In this document: in pieces, positions 1 to 6,071 of the stretch
How positions within the stretch are numbered: the first letter of the stretch is position 1
Layout of the letters: each line of letters opens with the position of its first letter
Assembly (NCBI GenBank): GCA_955652845.1
Contig: CATPBY010000151.1
Location: 1-6,071 of the forward strand
Origin: an uncultured Terriglobales bacterium
GTDB lineage: Bacteria > Acidobacteriota > Terriglobia > Terriglobales > Acidobacteriaceae
DNA: 6,071 bases
Direction of reading: 5' to 3'
Translations under genes and position numbers: made by a program
Notes under the pieces: generated by a model
The model's database searches: none
What the model saw: the letters and a program-made list of their open reading frames with translations, nothing else
What the model was told of the DNA's origin: nothing

Positions 1-732
1 GTGACCAGCGCCGCGGCCAGCCAGTGCTGCCGCAGTTCGCAGGAAGAGTTGGTGGTTCTTGGCGTGTTCGTTCATGCGGGCGACCATGCCAATGCGTCGC
101 ACTCCGGAACGGGCTGGCAGCGCGGCTTCCGCAGGCGTAAAAGCGGACCGGGGAAGACCATTGCCAATTACTACCAGCCGTGCATGCGGCACTCCCAGCT
201 TTACCAGGCCGTCGGCAGCGGCGCGTGAGTTGCATACTACGCGATCGCACCACCGCAACACAGCCGCCTGCGCCCGCGATTGTTTCCAGGTCAGCAGATC
301 ACCCAGTTGACGCTGGCTGCCGATGAGCACGGGAATTCGGGCGTAGCGCGCGGCCGGAATTAAAGTCAGGTTAGAATAGAAATCAAACGCATGCGCAATT
401 GCCGTCCCCAGCCCGCGCAGATGACGAGCCAGTCGAAGGCGCATGCTTATCGATGCCGCCCCATACAGATTGCCGCCCGTAGGGAATTCCTTCACGTCAC
501 CCAGGTTGGCCAAAAAAGGGCCACGCTTCTGGATGCAGCCAAGATGCAAGTCGAATGATTTCGGATCCAGCGATTGTGCCAACGCGGCAAACTGACGCTC
601 GCTCCCGCCGGTTTCCAGCGTGTCCGTCATGAGAAACACGCCGGGGCGCTGGGAATCTGTGGCCGCAGCGTTGCGGCTTCCCCGAAGATTCGACGCCTGG
701 AAAGTCAGACTCTGATCGGACTCCGAGTTCAT
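1..732 (-). CDS. GT4-type glycosyltransferase, 3' end beyond the window (N-terminal 244 residues)
   Basis: Probably transfers a sugar from a nucleotide-sugar donor to a growing glycan on the cytoplasmic side of the inner membrane. The frame is open from an ATG at 732 to the left edge, so the C-terminal, donor-binding half is missing. Visible signs of the GT-B/GT4 fold are the N-terminal glycine-rich loop TLETGGSERQFAALA (residues 38-52), AIAHAFDFYSNL (111-122), the linker-side WCDRVVCNSRAAADGL (161-176), VVIGNGLP (187-194) and the start of the second Rossmann domain, RRIGMVARMNEHAKNH (212-227). About 30 polar residues (Ser, Asn, Gln) precede the first beta strand, which is longer than usual. 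Internal starts near residues 32-35 would remove this tail but lie too close to the core strand. The ATG at 732 is preferred because it overlaps the upstream stop as ATGA and has GAGGAA five bases upstream. Acceptor and donor sugars cannot be told. Family call is firm; the role in this locus is inferred. Confidence 0.9.
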   Translation of the reverse strand, partial: MNSESDQSLTFQASNLRGSRNAAATDSQRPGVFLMTDTLETGGSERQFAALAQSLDPKSFDLHLGCIQKRGPFLANLGDVKEFPTGGNLYGAASISMRLRLARHLRGLGTAIAHAFDFYSNLTLIPAARYARIPVLIGSQRQLGDLLTWKQSRAQAAVLRWCDRVVCNSRAAADGLVKLGVPHARLVVIGNGLPRSAFTPAEAALPARSGVRRIGMVARMNEHAKNHQLFLRTAAALAGRGAGH

Positions 733-2663
733 CTGGCTTCCTCGCTGAGCGAGGTTGCGTGACTGAAAGGCAACGGAAATACGCCGGCCGCGGATTGTTC
801 CAGGAAGTTCCGCTGCCACAGTTCAAACATCAACAGCCGCCAAATACGGGGAGAGTGGTCGCGGCGTTCTCGAAAGTGCTCGTCCAGCAAGCGGCGTACG
901 CCCGCAGGATTGAAATATCCGCGCTGCAGGGTCCGTGGCTCGAGCAAAATGGTAAGAATCATTTCTTTCAGTTCATTGCGAATCCAATGGACCAGCGGCA
1001 GAGCGAAACCCTGCTTCGGACGGTCCAGCACTTGCCTGGGCACACCCACTCGTTCGGCGAGTTTCCTCAAAAGATATTTTTGCGTCCCGCCACGCATCTT
1101 CCATTCCACAGGAAGCCGGGTGACCCACTCCAGAAAGACGTGATCCAGCAGGGGCACGCGAGCTTCCAGCGAGGTGGCCATACTCATCCTGTCTACCTTG
1201 GTGAGAATGTCACCCGGTAAATAGGTCTTCGTGTCCAGATACAAAACCTTGCTCAATGGATCGCGGGCCGGGGCTTTCTCCAGGTAGGAGTGAAACAGAT
1301 CGAGAGGCGATCCCAGGCGCTCTGCTGAGGCAATGAAGTCGTTCGAGAGCAGCCCCATTTCTCTCTGAAAAGCGTGCAGCGAGACTCCTTCGACATAACG
1401 GTCCGCCCAGGGTAAAGAGACGCTGTACGCAAGATTGCGCCCGGGCATGACATAAGGAACCCAGGGATGAACGAAACGGCGATACAGGGAACCGGTCCAG
1501 GACGGGATCCAGTCGTACGAACGCTCGTGCAGATGAACCCGATACCGATCATATCCGGCGAAGGCTTCATCGCCGCCGTCTCCCGACAATGCAACCGTCA
1601 CGTGCTGGCGGGCAAGACGCGAGATGTAATAAGTCGGCAGCATCGAGGAATCGCCAAACGGTTCCTCCAAGTGCCGGGAAAGCATCTCCACAGTTTCCAC
1701 AATGTCGGGTTCCACCAGAAGTTCGTGGTGCTCGGTTTGGAAGCGCTGAGCTACCAGCTTCGCTTGGGGGGATTCATTGAAGTCATCACGCCGGAAGCCG
1801 ACCGAAAAAGTTTTTACCGGACCCGAGCTGGCCCGGGCCATGAGCGCAACCACGGTGGAAGAATCCACCCCTCCGCTAAGCAACGCTCCCAGTGGAACGT
1901 CGGCGATCAGGCGTATGCGGACGGCCTCTTCCAGCTGGCGCTGCAGTTCCTCGAGACACTCCTCCTCGCTGTGCGGCGTATGGGTGCCGTACTCCGGCAG
2001 GTCCCAATATTGACGAATATTTATAGCGCCGTCCGCGAATTCCAGGGTGTGCCCTGGCGGCAACTTCTGGATGGGTCCGAAGGCAGTGTTCGGATCCGGG
2101 ACATATCCAAAATAAAAATACTGCAGGAGCGCGTGAGAATTCAGCGTTGCCAGTTCCGGAGCCACCGCCAGAATAGCTTTGATCTCTGAGGCAAAAAATA
2201 ATTGCCGGTTGTGCAACGCGAAATGCAGCGGCTTCTTGCCCAGGCGGTCGCGGGCCAGGAAAAGGCGGCGGCGGCGCTCATCGTATATGGCAAAGGCGAA
2301 CATGCCGCGTAGCCTCTTGACGCAGTCGGCTCCCAGGTCTTCATAAAGATGCACAACAACTTCCGTATCGCTGTGGGTACGGAAACGGTGGCCTCGAGCC
2401 TCCAGCTCAATCCTCAGCTCCTGGAAATTGTAGATTTCCCCGTTAAACACCAGCCAGATACTGCCATCTTCATTGAACAGTGGCTGATGTCCGCCCGACA
2501 AATCGATAACGCTCAAGCGGCGCATGCCTAGACCAGCGCCATCGCGAACCAGTATGCCCTCGTCGTCCGGGCCGCGGTGCACCAGCGTCTGGCACATGCG
2601 GTGGATAGCAGAAGTATCCACGCCTCCCCGGTCCGCGCTGACGATTCCTGCAATGCCACACAT
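729..2663 (-). CDS. asnB: Class B asparagine synthase-like glutamine amidotransferase
   Basis: Full-length 644-residue member of the glutamine-hydrolysing asparagine synthase family. The N-terminal Ntn glutaminase domain (about 1-210) starts MCGIAG with the catalytic Cys2, and has RRLSVID (48-54), FNGEIYN (73-79), SDTE (98-101) and the LARDRLGKKPL segment (136-146). The synthetase domain (about 235-620) carries the PP-loop SGGVDSS (263-269), SGDGGDEAFAGYDRY (360-374), the DILTKVDRMSM to EARVPLLDH block (485-508) and RPKQGFALP (548-556). Both active sites look intact. Translation starts at the ATG at 2663, which must be the start because Cys2 is the nucleophile. GAAAGG at 2677-2672, inside the end of the upstream gene, is its binding site. 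The 4-bp gap upstream and ATGA overlap downstream place it firmly in the glycan operon. Relatives in such loci, including the exosortase A-associated amidotransferase 1 family, are thought to amidate or aminate a glycan precursor rather than make free asparagine. That role is inferred; the family is certain. Confidence 0.95.
   Translation of the reverse strand: MCGIAGIVSADRGGVDTSAIHRMCQTLVHRGPDDEGILVRDGAGLGMRRLSVIDLSGGHQPLFNEDGSIWLVFNGEIYNFQELRIELEARGHRFRTHSDTEVVVHLYEDLGADCVKRLRGMFAFAIYDERRRRLFLARDRLGKKPLHFALHNRQLFFASEIKAILAVAPELATLNSHALLQYFYFGYVPDPNTAFGPIQKLPPGHTLEFADGAINIRQYWDLPEYGTHTPHSEEECLEELQRQLEEAVRIRLIADVPLGALLSGGVDSSTVVALMARASSGPVKTFSVGFRRDDFNESPQAKLVAQRFQTEHHELLVEPDIVETVEMLSRHLEEPFGDSSMLPTYYISRLARQHVTVALSGDGGDEAFAGYDRYRVHLHERSYDWIPSWTGSLYRRFVHPWVPYVMPGRNLAYSVSLPWADRYVEGVSLHAFQREMGLLSNDFIASAERLGSPLDLFHSYLEKAPARDPLSKVLYLDTKTYLPGDILTKVDRMSMATSLEARVPLLDHVFLEWVTRLPVEWKMRGGTQKYLLRKLAERVGVPRQVLDRPKQGFALPLVHWIRNELKEMILTILLEPRTLQRGYFNPAGVRRLLDEHFRERRDHSPRIWRLLMFELWQRNFLEQSAAGVFPLPFSHATSLSEEAR
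740..754 (-). promoter_or_regulatory. Hairpin containing the ribosome binding site of the last glycosyltransferase gene
   Basis: On the minus strand this reads CCTCGCTCAGCGAGG, a perfect inverted repeat that can form a 6-bp GC-rich stem with a TCA loop. Its 3' arm contains the GAGG of the Shine-Dalgarno element GAGGAA (743 down to 738) used by the gene starting at 732. It lies in the last codons of the amidotransferase gene, whose TGA overlaps that ATG. The inverted repeat is visible directly; that it hides the binding site until ribosomes arrive from upstream is inference. Confidence 0.45.
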
Positions 2664-2667
2664 GAAA

Positions 2668-3846
2668 CTAGCCTTTCAAGATAACTTGTGAAGTTCCGCT
2701 CTGTTGTAATCCCATCTGGTGGGGACTTAGTTTCTTCAGACGATAATCCCGGTACTGCCCCGGATCGCCTTCGCGGCCGTCGCAGGCCGCCAGAATAATG
2801 TTCACCATCTCACGTGCTGAAGCAAAGTGAAGAATCTCTTTTCGTTCTGAAGCGCCCTCTACCATCTGGCGAAGAAACTGCCGCGCCGGCTCGCCGCGAA
2901 CCACTGCTTCCTGACGAGGATCCATGCTGTGACAGTGCAGTTTGATAAACAGCCAATCCGGCCGCCCCTGAACGCAAATCGCAGCCTGCTTCCATAGGCG
3001 CAGACGGCGAAGACTGGCAGGATTCGGACCAGTCAGCGCGGCATTCTCCAGGCCCAGTTGCCGCGGGTGTAGTGAAACATCCGGCAGCAGCGGCCCCTGC
3101 ACGATTAACGGGAACAATTGCGGCCGCTGGCCTAGCCGAAGGTCGTGCCCTTTTCGATGAGGCGCCCTTTGTTCCAGCGGCAGGGCGCATTCATAGAGAG
3201 AGTTGATCTTGGCGGTCTGGGCGCGATGGAAAATTCCCGTGGGTAGCGTCATATCCGCATAGCAACCGGTCTCAGCCAGAATTTTCATCTCTGCATCCAC
3301 CCCACACGCGCGTCCTGCGGCCGAATTCGCCAGGGCAAAGTTACCATGGACGAAAGCGTAGCGCGGGGAACCGGCGCCGTCCAGATAGCTGAGACATCCA
3401 TGGTCGCAGGCCAGCGCGTCGCGAAACCGGGTCAAAACCTGGCGCGTATTTTCCTCGCTGTCCGGCCCACGAGTGCCGTGGTGGAGATGAATCTCAATTT
3501 CGCCCCATCCGGCGTGGCAATGCTCGGCCAGTTGCTGCACCAGACCTTTTTGATACTGCTCGGCAGGATAAAAATAGGTGTGAACGAAAGGCCGCCCGTC
3601 GTGGTCGCGCCACTGATCGACGACCTTTGGATATTCACGGCACCATTGCTCCATACGACGCTGCTGCTCCTGGTACGGAGCGCGCGCGTTTCCATCGCCG
3701 CGGACGAAACCAGGTTCGAAGTGATCAGCGAGAACGAAAATCAGATGCACGGACCCGCTTGACGGTTTGCGGGTAAGTTTCTGCCAGGCGTATCCCGGTA
3801 GCCAGCGGGAGAGGTATGCCAATTTCTGGCGGAAAGGGACTGCCAT
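2668..3846 (-). CDS. Uncharacterised polysaccharide deacetylase-like protein of a glycan locus
   Basis: A 392-residue, apparently soluble protein; no signal peptide or membrane helix is evident, so it probably acts in the cytoplasm. I recognise no characterised homologue. The pattern suggests a divergent metal-dependent deacetylase/glycoside hydrolase barrel: a beta strand ending in an Asp-His pair, IFVLADHFEP (36-45, D41 H42); HTYFYPAEQY (89-98); EIEIHLHHG (116-124, H120, H122, H123); YAFVHGNFALANS (163-175); AETGCYADMTLPTG (191-204); and a late strand FIKLHCHSMD (300-309, H304 and H306). Clustered Asp/His at strand ends is what a metal site in this fold would show, but the usual NodB motifs are not all present. 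The chosen start is ATG at 3846, ten bases after AAGGAG. A TTG 14 codons upstream (3888) keeps the frame open but lacks a comparable site. The gene ends in TAG four bases before the amidotransferase start, so co-expression is very likely. Deacetylation of a sugar in this pathway is a plausible job, not shown. Confidence 0.75.
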   Translation of the reverse strand: MAVPFRQKLAYLSRWLPGYAWQKLTRKPSSGSVHLIFVLADHFEPGFVRGDGNARAPYQEQQRRMEQWCREYPKVVDQWRDHDGRPFVHTYFYPAEQYQKGLVQQLAEHCHAGWGEIEIHLHHGTRGPDSEENTRQVLTRFRDALACDHGCLSYLDGAGSPRYAFVHGNFALANSAAGRACGVDAEMKILAETGCYADMTLPTGIFHRAQTAKINSLYECALPLEQRAPHRKGHDLRLGQRPQLFPLIVQGPLLPDVSLHPRQLGLENAALTGPNPASLRRLRLWKQAAICVQGRPDWLFIKLHCHSMDPRQEAVVRGEPARQFLRQMVEGASERKEILHFASAREMVNIILAACDGREGDPGQYRDYRLKKLSPHQMGLQQSGTSQVILKG

Positions 3847-3856
3847 GAATCCGCTG

Positions 3857-3862
3857 CTCCTT
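3857..3862 (-). promoter_or_regulatory. Shine-Dalgarno site that fixes the start of the deacetylase-like gene
   Basis: The minus strand reads AAGGAG here, within an A-rich run, ten bases before the ATG at 3846. This supports ATG 3846 over the in-frame TTG at 3888, which would place this site inside the coding region and add 14 residues. Confidence 0.75.
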
Positions 3863-3896
3863 TTTGTTTTAAGAAGCCCGCAACTCAATTTCGAGG

Positions 3897-3924
3897 GCGT
3901 CTTATTCTGCGGCGTTCGAGACGC
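3897..3924. other. Short inverted repeat in the 88-bp spacer
   Basis: The arms GCGTCT (3897-3902) and AGACGC (3919-3924) are perfect inverted repeats separated by 16 bases, just after the stop of the membrane-protein gene. No T-run follows on the minus strand, so it is not a standard intrinsic terminator. It may be a weak mRNA stem or chance. The rest of the spacer 3847-3934 shows no recognisable promoter. Confidence 0.25.
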
Positions 3925-3934
3925 TTACTGCACA

Positions 3935-5284
3935 TCAGGGCAGGATTGGGGCCGCACCGGCTCTCTCCCTGTCAGGTCTTTGGTCGCGCGAAGACGCTCG
4001 CCATCCGGGAGAGCGCACCAGAGTTGCGGCAGGAAGGGCCGCCGGTTCCGATTTCCGGACAATAGCCAGCAAAACCGAGGTGTACGCCACGGCGTAATAC
4101 GGAAATAACTGGTACGCTTCCGGAGCGAAAGACGCTCCCACGACGAAACCGATGAGCGAGCTGTGTAAAGCCCCGGCGAGGAGAGTGGTCTCGGGATCCA
4201 ATCGTTTTATCTTCCTTAACTGCCGCAAATTGGCGAAGCCGCACCAGAAAAATAGCAGGTACAAAATCAGAGCCGGAATGCCTCCCTCGACGCCGATCTG
4301 CAGGTACGACACATGGACTTCCCGCCAAACGCGCGAATAGGTGGGAAAGTTTCGCGTTCCAACCCCGAGAATGGGATAGTGCTCCATGCCTTCAATGGCA
4401 CGCCGTATCAGGTATCTGCGGTCCTCAAAAGAACCGTAGGCGCTGGCCTCAACATTGGTGTCGAGTCCCGAGCCAGAAAGCGCCTCAAACCTCTGCCGCA
4501 AAGTTTTGCCGGCGACAGCTAACAACAGCGTGCCGATCACCAGCACCGCCAGAATCAGCATGGGACGCCGCCCCTTGATCGCGAAATGCCACAGGCAGAC
4601 TGCGCCGGCGATCACCAGAGTGATGAATCCAGCCCGGGATGCCGTCAGAAAGAGGGCCACGGACATGCAAAGCATGGCGAATACCCAAAGCGCCATCCGC
4701 GGGATACTCTTCGTACTGAGCATAAACGCCAGACAAAACGGCAGCGACAATACGATGGCAAATGCCAGATCATTGGGGTTGGAGTAAATGCCGCCCAGAA
4801 CGCCTTCCAGACGAGGGTGGGAGTGCCCTTTAATCACCGAGACGATCGAAATTACCGCCACCGACCCTGCCTGAATGAAAATTATCCTTCGCAGCCTCTC
4901 TATGTTCGTAACCAGAAAGTAGGTCAATACCCAGGTCACCCACACTTTGGCAAAGTCCAGAGTGCGGAAGAAGGCGCCGCCCCTCCAGACCGGGGAAAAA
5001 ACCGCGGAAACGAACAACACGCAGATCAAGAGCAACAAGTAGTTGGCTTCTTTGGGCAAGTCGCGATAGCGGCGTTTCGCCTTACCGATGCCCAGAAACA
5101 GGGCGATAATTGCAAACAGGGCGGTGACCTTGGCGAGAGGAATATTCTTGATCCCAGGAATCCAGTCCTCGGGACGGATGCAGTAAACAAAATAGAACGC
5201 ACTCAACCAAAAGAAAGGACCACTGTACGAATCCTTCTTCTTGAGCTGACGCTCGATCTGGTTGATTGGTTCGCCTACCGCCAT
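3935..5284 (-). CDS. O-antigen ligase/polymerase family membrane protein (Wzy_C type)
   Basis: A 449-residue inner-membrane protein with roughly ten to twelve hydrophobic segments (near 24-36, 50-66, 82-98, 113-126, 134-151, 171-190, 197-214, 218-236, 240-257, 334-350, 367-386, 392-409) and a large periplasmic loop at about 258-333. This is the layout of WaaL/Wzy-type enzymes, which join undecaprenyl-linked glycans to an acceptor or to each other on the periplasmic face. Family hallmarks are YSNPNDLAFA (167-176), TASRAGF (214-220), YPILGVGTRNF (303-313) and VHVSYLQIGVEGG (323-335), where H324 matches the conserved functional His of WaaL-like ligases. A WLSAFYFVYCIRPEDWIP stretch (26-43) begins the membrane part. 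The last 40 residues are hydrophilic and rich in Arg, Pro and Ala. The ATG at 5284 follows a long purine-rich binding site. Sequence cannot separate polymerase from ligase or protein O-glycosylation ligase. Its place between a glycosyltransferase gene and modifying-enzyme genes fits either role. Confidence 0.88.
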   Translation of the reverse strand: MAVGEPINQIERQLKKKDSYSGPFFWLSAFYFVYCIRPEDWIPGIKNIPLAKVTALFAIIALFLGIGKAKRRYRDLPKEANYLLLLICVLFVSAVFSPVWRGGAFFRTLDFAKVWVTWVLTYFLVTNIERLRRIIFIQAGSVAVISIVSVIKGHSHPRLEGVLGGIYSNPNDLAFAIVLSLPFCLAFMLSTKSIPRMALWVFAMLCMSVALFLTASRAGFITLVIAGAVCLWHFAIKGRRPMLILAVLVIGTLLLAVAGKTLRQRFEALSGSGLDTNVEASAYGSFEDRRYLIRRAIEGMEHYPILGVGTRNFPTYSRVWREVHVSYLQIGVEGGIPALILYLLFFWCGFANLRQLRKIKRLDPETTLLAGALHSSLIGFVVGASFAPEAYQLFPYYAVAYTSVLLAIVRKSEPAALPAATLVRSPGWRASSRDQRPDRERAGAAPILP

Positions 5285-5289
5285 TCCGT

Positions 5290-5301
5290 CTCCCTTCCTC
5301 C
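5290..5301 (-). promoter_or_regulatory. Extended Shine-Dalgarno region of the membrane-protein gene
   Basis: The minus strand reads GGAGGAAGGGAG, giving two possible anti-16S pairing registers, the nearer one five bases before the ATG at 5284. This supports that start and predicts efficient initiation. The remainder of the 65-bp spacer (5285-5349) holds no promoter or terminator I can recognise. Confidence 0.65.
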
Positions 5302-5349
5302 GATCAGACTCTTCCTTTTGCGTATCCTGTATCGCGTCCGCCGGCGCTG

Positions 5350-6071
5350 TCAGCGTGCCTCAAGCTTCTGGGCAGGAACGTACCCGACATCCAGCGTAAG
5401 CGGCTCACCTGCCACAGACCTCAACACCGGGTCGAATTTTTCACTGACCGCCTGCCAGGAATAACGATTGGCGCATGCTCGGGCAGCGACTTCGTAACGG
5501 CGGCGAAGCTCGCGGTCCTGAAGCAACGATTGCACCGCCGCGGCAAATGCTTCGGGCTGGTCCGCCAGAATCAAGTCCACTCCGTTCTCAACATCCAAAC
5601 CTTCAGCTCCAACCGAGGTCGAAACAACCGCCTTGCCCGTAGCCATGGCTTCATAAATCTTCAGTCGCGTCCCACCTCCGACACGAAGCGGGACGACAAC
5701 AACCGCCGATGCCCGCAGATGTTCCACAATCGAAGGCACTGACCCGGTCACTTCGACGTCGGATCCCTGGAGCGTGTTCACCCGCGGGCCTGGTTGGCGC
5801 CCCACAATGCGAAACCGGGCTCCGGACACGCAGGCCTGAATTCTCGGCAATATCTGGCGGCAGAAGTATTCAACAGCATCGACATTCGGCTCCCAATCCA
5901 TCGCTCCGACAAACGTTATCAAGCCTTCTGCTGTAGCAACCGACGGATCGGGGTAGAACTTCTCAAGGTCAACGCCTGTCGGGACCACGACAATGCTCGA
6001 TGCATCCACCCAGTCGCTCATGAGTTTCCGATCGTGCTCGGAAACCGCCAGCACGCGGGCGAACTTGCTTA
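5350..6071 (-). CDS. GT4 glycosyltransferase of the exosortase-associated Stp1-like type, 5' end beyond the window
   Basis: The C-terminal 239 residues of a GT-B glycosyltransferase; the frame stays open to the right edge, so the N-terminal acceptor domain is missing. A GTG at 6054 is internal: the residues before it (SKFAR) continue straight into VLAVSEHDRKLM, the usual GT4 interdomain segment. Further motifs, numbered from the first visible residue, are VVVPTGVDLEKF (27-38), ITFVGAMDWEPNVDAVEYF (51-69), ARFRIVGRQPG (84-94), VEVTGSVPSI (105-114) and VPLRVGGGTRLKIYEAMATG (126-145), followed by AVVSTSVGAEGL (147-158). In the EX7E motif the first Glu is replaced by Gly132 while Glu140 remains. 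To my recollection this GGGTR variant, together with GAMDW, is normal for the sugar-transferase group seen in exosortase A/PEP-CTERM loci. It likely extends a lipid-linked glycan in the cytoplasm. It ends in TGA 65 bp before the membrane-protein gene. Sugar specificity is unknown. Confidence 0.9.
   Translation of the reverse strand, partial: SKFARVLAVSEHDRKLMSDWVDASSIVVVPTGVDLEKFYPDPSVATAEGLITFVGAMDWEPNVDAVEYFCRQILPRIQACVSGARFRIVGRQPGPRVNTLQGSDVEVTGSVPSIVEHLRASAVVVVPLRVGGGTRLKIYEAMATGKAVVSTSVGAEGLDVENGVDLILADQPEAFAAAVQSLLQDRELRRRYEVAARACANRYSWQAVSEKFDPVLRSVAGEPLTLDVGYVPAQKLEAR

Noticed and set aside
497..826. 109-codon minus-strand open frame across the amidotransferase/glycosyltransferase junction
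   Set aside because: It is out of frame with both genes, which together fully account for the region with strong GT4 and AsnB motifs.
759..1220. 153-codon open frame on the plus strand
   Set aside because: It is antisense to the C-terminal synthetase domain of the amidotransferase and has no recognisable protein features.
1467..2189. 240-codon open frame on the plus strand
   Set aside because: It is antisense to the conserved amidotransferase PP-loop region; no motif or plausible binding site supports it.
3346..3762. 138-codon open frame on the plus strand with hydrophobic stretches
   Set aside because: It is antisense to the conserved N-terminal half of the deacetylase-like gene; the hydrophobic runs mirror codons of the real frame.
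3847..3888. TTG-initiated extension of the deacetylase-like protein by 14 residues
   Set aside because: TTG is a poor start and AAGGAG sits at ideal distance before the ATG at 3846, inside the putative extension.
3847..3934. Possible internal promoter or terminator in the largest spacer
   Set aside because: On the minus strand TTGAGT and TTAAAA are only 11 bases or so apart, far from the usual 17, and the small inverted repeat has no following T-run.
4586..5464. 292-codon open frame on the plus strand
   Set aside because: It lies antisense to the membrane-protein gene and part of the right glycosyltransferase gene, both with clear family motifs. Its translation is polar and shows no domain pattern, as expected of a GC-rich antisense shadow.
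6052..6054. GTG as start of the right glycosyltransferase
   Set aside because: The frame stays open upstream to the edge, and the sequence at the GTG is the middle of a GT4 enzyme, not its beginning, so the gene is simply truncated by the window.

Overview
This window is a stretch of GC-rich bacterial chromosome carrying part of an exopolysaccharide or surface-glycan biosynthesis locus. All five genes lie on the minus strand, so transcription runs from the right edge to the left edge. In that order they are: a GT4 glycosyltransferase cut by the right edge; a multi-pass membrane protein of the O-antigen ligase/polymerase (Wzy_C) type; a soluble protein that looks like a divergent polysaccharide-deacetylase barrel; a class B glutamine-dependent asparagine synthase-like amidotransferase; and a second GT4 glycosyltransferase cut by the left edge.

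The genes are tightly packed. Spacers are 65 bp (first to second gene), 88 bp (second to third) and 4 bp (third to fourth), and the fourth and fifth overlap by 4 bp in an ATGA. There is no tRNA, rRNA, CRISPR array, insertion sequence or long repeat, and no convincing promoter or terminator. The simplest reading is one operon whose promoter lies beyond the right edge. No gene-free stretch exceeds 88 bp. Long open frames on the plus strand are antisense shadows of these genes.

A working model: the two glycosyltransferases add sugars to a lipid-linked glycan on the cytoplasmic side. The amidotransferase probably transfers glutamine-derived ammonia to a sugar or other precursor rather than supplying asparagine. 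The membrane protein polymerises the exported glycan or ligates it to an acceptor. The deacetylase-like protein may modify the glycan. The right-hand transferase (GAMDW and GGGTR motifs) and the amidotransferase resemble families often found in exosortase A/PEP-CTERM loci, but no exosortase is in the window, so that link is only suggestive.

Base composition, strong Shine-Dalgarno sites and the protein style fit a Gram-negative, soil-type bacterium. Acidobacteriota is my best guess from general resemblance, but the sequence alone does not prove it. The least understood gene is the deacetylase-like one at 2668-3846. The most notable regulatory structure is a small hairpin covering the ribosome binding site of the last gene, exactly at the stop codon of the gene before it.
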